From: Gammaproteobacteria bacterium
Lineage (GTDB): Bacteria; Pseudomonadota; Gammaproteobacteria; SZUA-152
Direction: 5' to 3'
NCBI GenBank assembly: GCA_024762755.1
Contig: JANTGX010000158.1
Location: 1 to 5,617 of the forward strand
DNA length: 5,617 nucleotides
Shown: piece after piece, positions 4,944 to 5,617 of the stretch
How the letters are laid out: every line of letters begins with the position of its first letter
Numbering within the stretch: the stretch's first letter is position 1
Program-made: the position numbers and the translations under genes
The notes under the pieces: model-generated
What the model was told of the DNA's origin: nothing
What the model saw: the letters and a program-made list of their open reading frames with translations, nothing else
Databases searched by the model: none

Positions 4944-5617
4944 ATGAATTGCAACGATATTCAAGACCGGCTGGACGACTATCTCGATGGCGATCTGAGG
5001 CCGACGGAACAGCAGGCCTTCGAGCGACACGTGCAGGGCTGTGACGATTGCCGCCAGCGGCTGCAGGCCGAACAGGCACTACGCGACGATCTGCGCGCCC
5101 TGCCGGTGCCGCCGCCCAGTACCGGCTTCGCCGAACGGGCCCTGCGTCATGCGGTGGAACAGAACGTCCACCAGCATCGTCGCCACGGCTTCGCCATCGG
5201 TTTTGGCAGCGCCCTGGTGGCCGGCCTTGCGCTGTGGTTGGTGGTCGGCCTGTTCCCGGGTGAGCTCGCGACGGATCGGCAGGCCCCGGCGCCGTTGCAG
5301 ATGGTGGCCGTCAGCCTCAATCAGCCGCAGCAGGTCGCCCTGGTGATCGACGCCGAGACCGGCATGCAGAATGCCAAGATCGCCATCGAACTGCCAGACA
5401 GCGTGGTCCTCGACGGTTACCCGGGTCGCAGACATCTGGCATGGACCACCGACCTGGCCAAGGGCAGCAACCTGCTCAAGCTGCCGCTGGTGGCGACTCA
5501 GGCCAGTGGCGGCCGACTGATCGCCCGAATCGAGCACAACGACAAGGTGCGAACCCTGGTCATCCAGCTGCAGGTCAAACCGCCGGCGGCCTCGGGACAG
5601 CTCGACCTGCCGGCGCA
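4944..5617 (+). CDS. Zinc-finger transmembrane anti-sigma factor (C-terminus missing at window edge)
   Basis: Reading from ATG 4944 gives 224 codons and no stop before the edge. The N-terminus is a zinc-binding anti-sigma domain (zf-HC2/ZAS type): C3, then LDDYLDGDL (10-18), then H29-x3-C33-x2-C36, the classical HxxxCxxC. A Pro-rich linker (54-58) and amphipathic stretch lead to one membrane helix at about 82-104. Residues about 118-212 would lie outside the cytoplasm. They look like a beta-sandwich with LPDSVVLDGYPGRRHLAWTT (150-169) and a following GSNLLKLPL, a pattern I associate with the outer domains of proteobacterial anti-sigma factors. The expected role is to hold the preceding ECF sigma inactive at the membrane until a signal, possibly envelope or redox, releases it. 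Position directly after the sigma gene strongly supports the pairing. It has its own predicted sigma-dependent promoter. Whether release is by proteolysis or conformational change cannot be seen. Confidence 0.88.
   Translation, partial: MNCNDIQDRLDDYLDGDLRPTEQQAFERHVQGCDDCRQRLQAEQALRDDLRALPVPPPSTGFAERALRHAVEQNVHQHRRHGFAIGFGSALVAGLALWLVVGLFPGELATDRQAPAPLQMVAVSLNQPQQVALVIDAETGMQNAKIAIELPDSVVLDGYPGRRHLAWTTDLAKGSNLLKLPLVATQASGGRLIARIEHNDKVRTLVIQLQVKPPAASGQLDLPA

Noticed and set aside
5079..5537. A 152-codon minus-strand open frame opposite the anti-sigma gene.
   Set aside because: No recognisable domain, and the plus-strand reading has a zinc-finger motif, a membrane helix and the expected neighbour.

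Overview
The window is GC-rich, gene-dense chromosomal DNA. Strong G/C preference at third codon positions opens long false reading frames opposite the real genes. The proteins resemble those of Proteobacteria, most likely a Gammaproteobacterium, and possibly a sulfur-oxidising or related lineage. That placement is inference from protein style and gene content, because no RNA gene or other taxonomic marker is present. I see no tRNA, rRNA, CRISPR array, insertion sequence or phage gene.

Left part, all on the minus strand, described from the left edge rightward and so in reverse of transcription. At 1-960 is a GAF plus HD-GYP protein, a probable cyclic-di-GMP phosphodiesterase, whose C-terminus is cut off by the window edge. 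At 1043-1702 is a seven-segment DUF1614 membrane protein. At 1783-2697 is a ribose-phosphate pyrophosphokinase (PRPP synthetase) homologue with a GTG start. At 2694-4247 is a 517-residue nucleoside/nucleotide phosphorylase of the archaeal AMP-phosphorylase type. The phosphorylase and the PRPP-synthetase homologue overlap by 4 bases (GTGA), so they are almost certainly one translationally coupled unit. Gaps of 80 and 82 bases separate the next two genes, which may or may not share the transcript.

Right part, on the plus strand. At 4346-4888 is an ECF-type RNA polymerase sigma factor. It is followed by a membrane-anchored zinc-finger anti-sigma factor starting at 4944 and running off the right edge. 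Upstream of each of these genes is a near-identical 26-base element, GGAACCTTTT followed at fixed distance by CGTT. It fits an ECF-sigma promoter of the form GGAAC-N17-CGTT. The simplest reading is positive autoregulation of the sigma factor plus a separate sigma-dependent promoter for its antagonist.

The most interesting points are the twin promoter-like elements and the phosphorylase/PRPP-synthetase pair. Both enzymes of the pair look closer to archaeal relatives than to classical bacterial DeoA and Prs. The pair suggests ribose-1,5-bisphosphate or PRPP-centred nucleotide salvage. The phosphorylase ribosome-binding site lies on the opposite strand of the sigma promoter's -35 element, so the two divergent units may interfere with each other.
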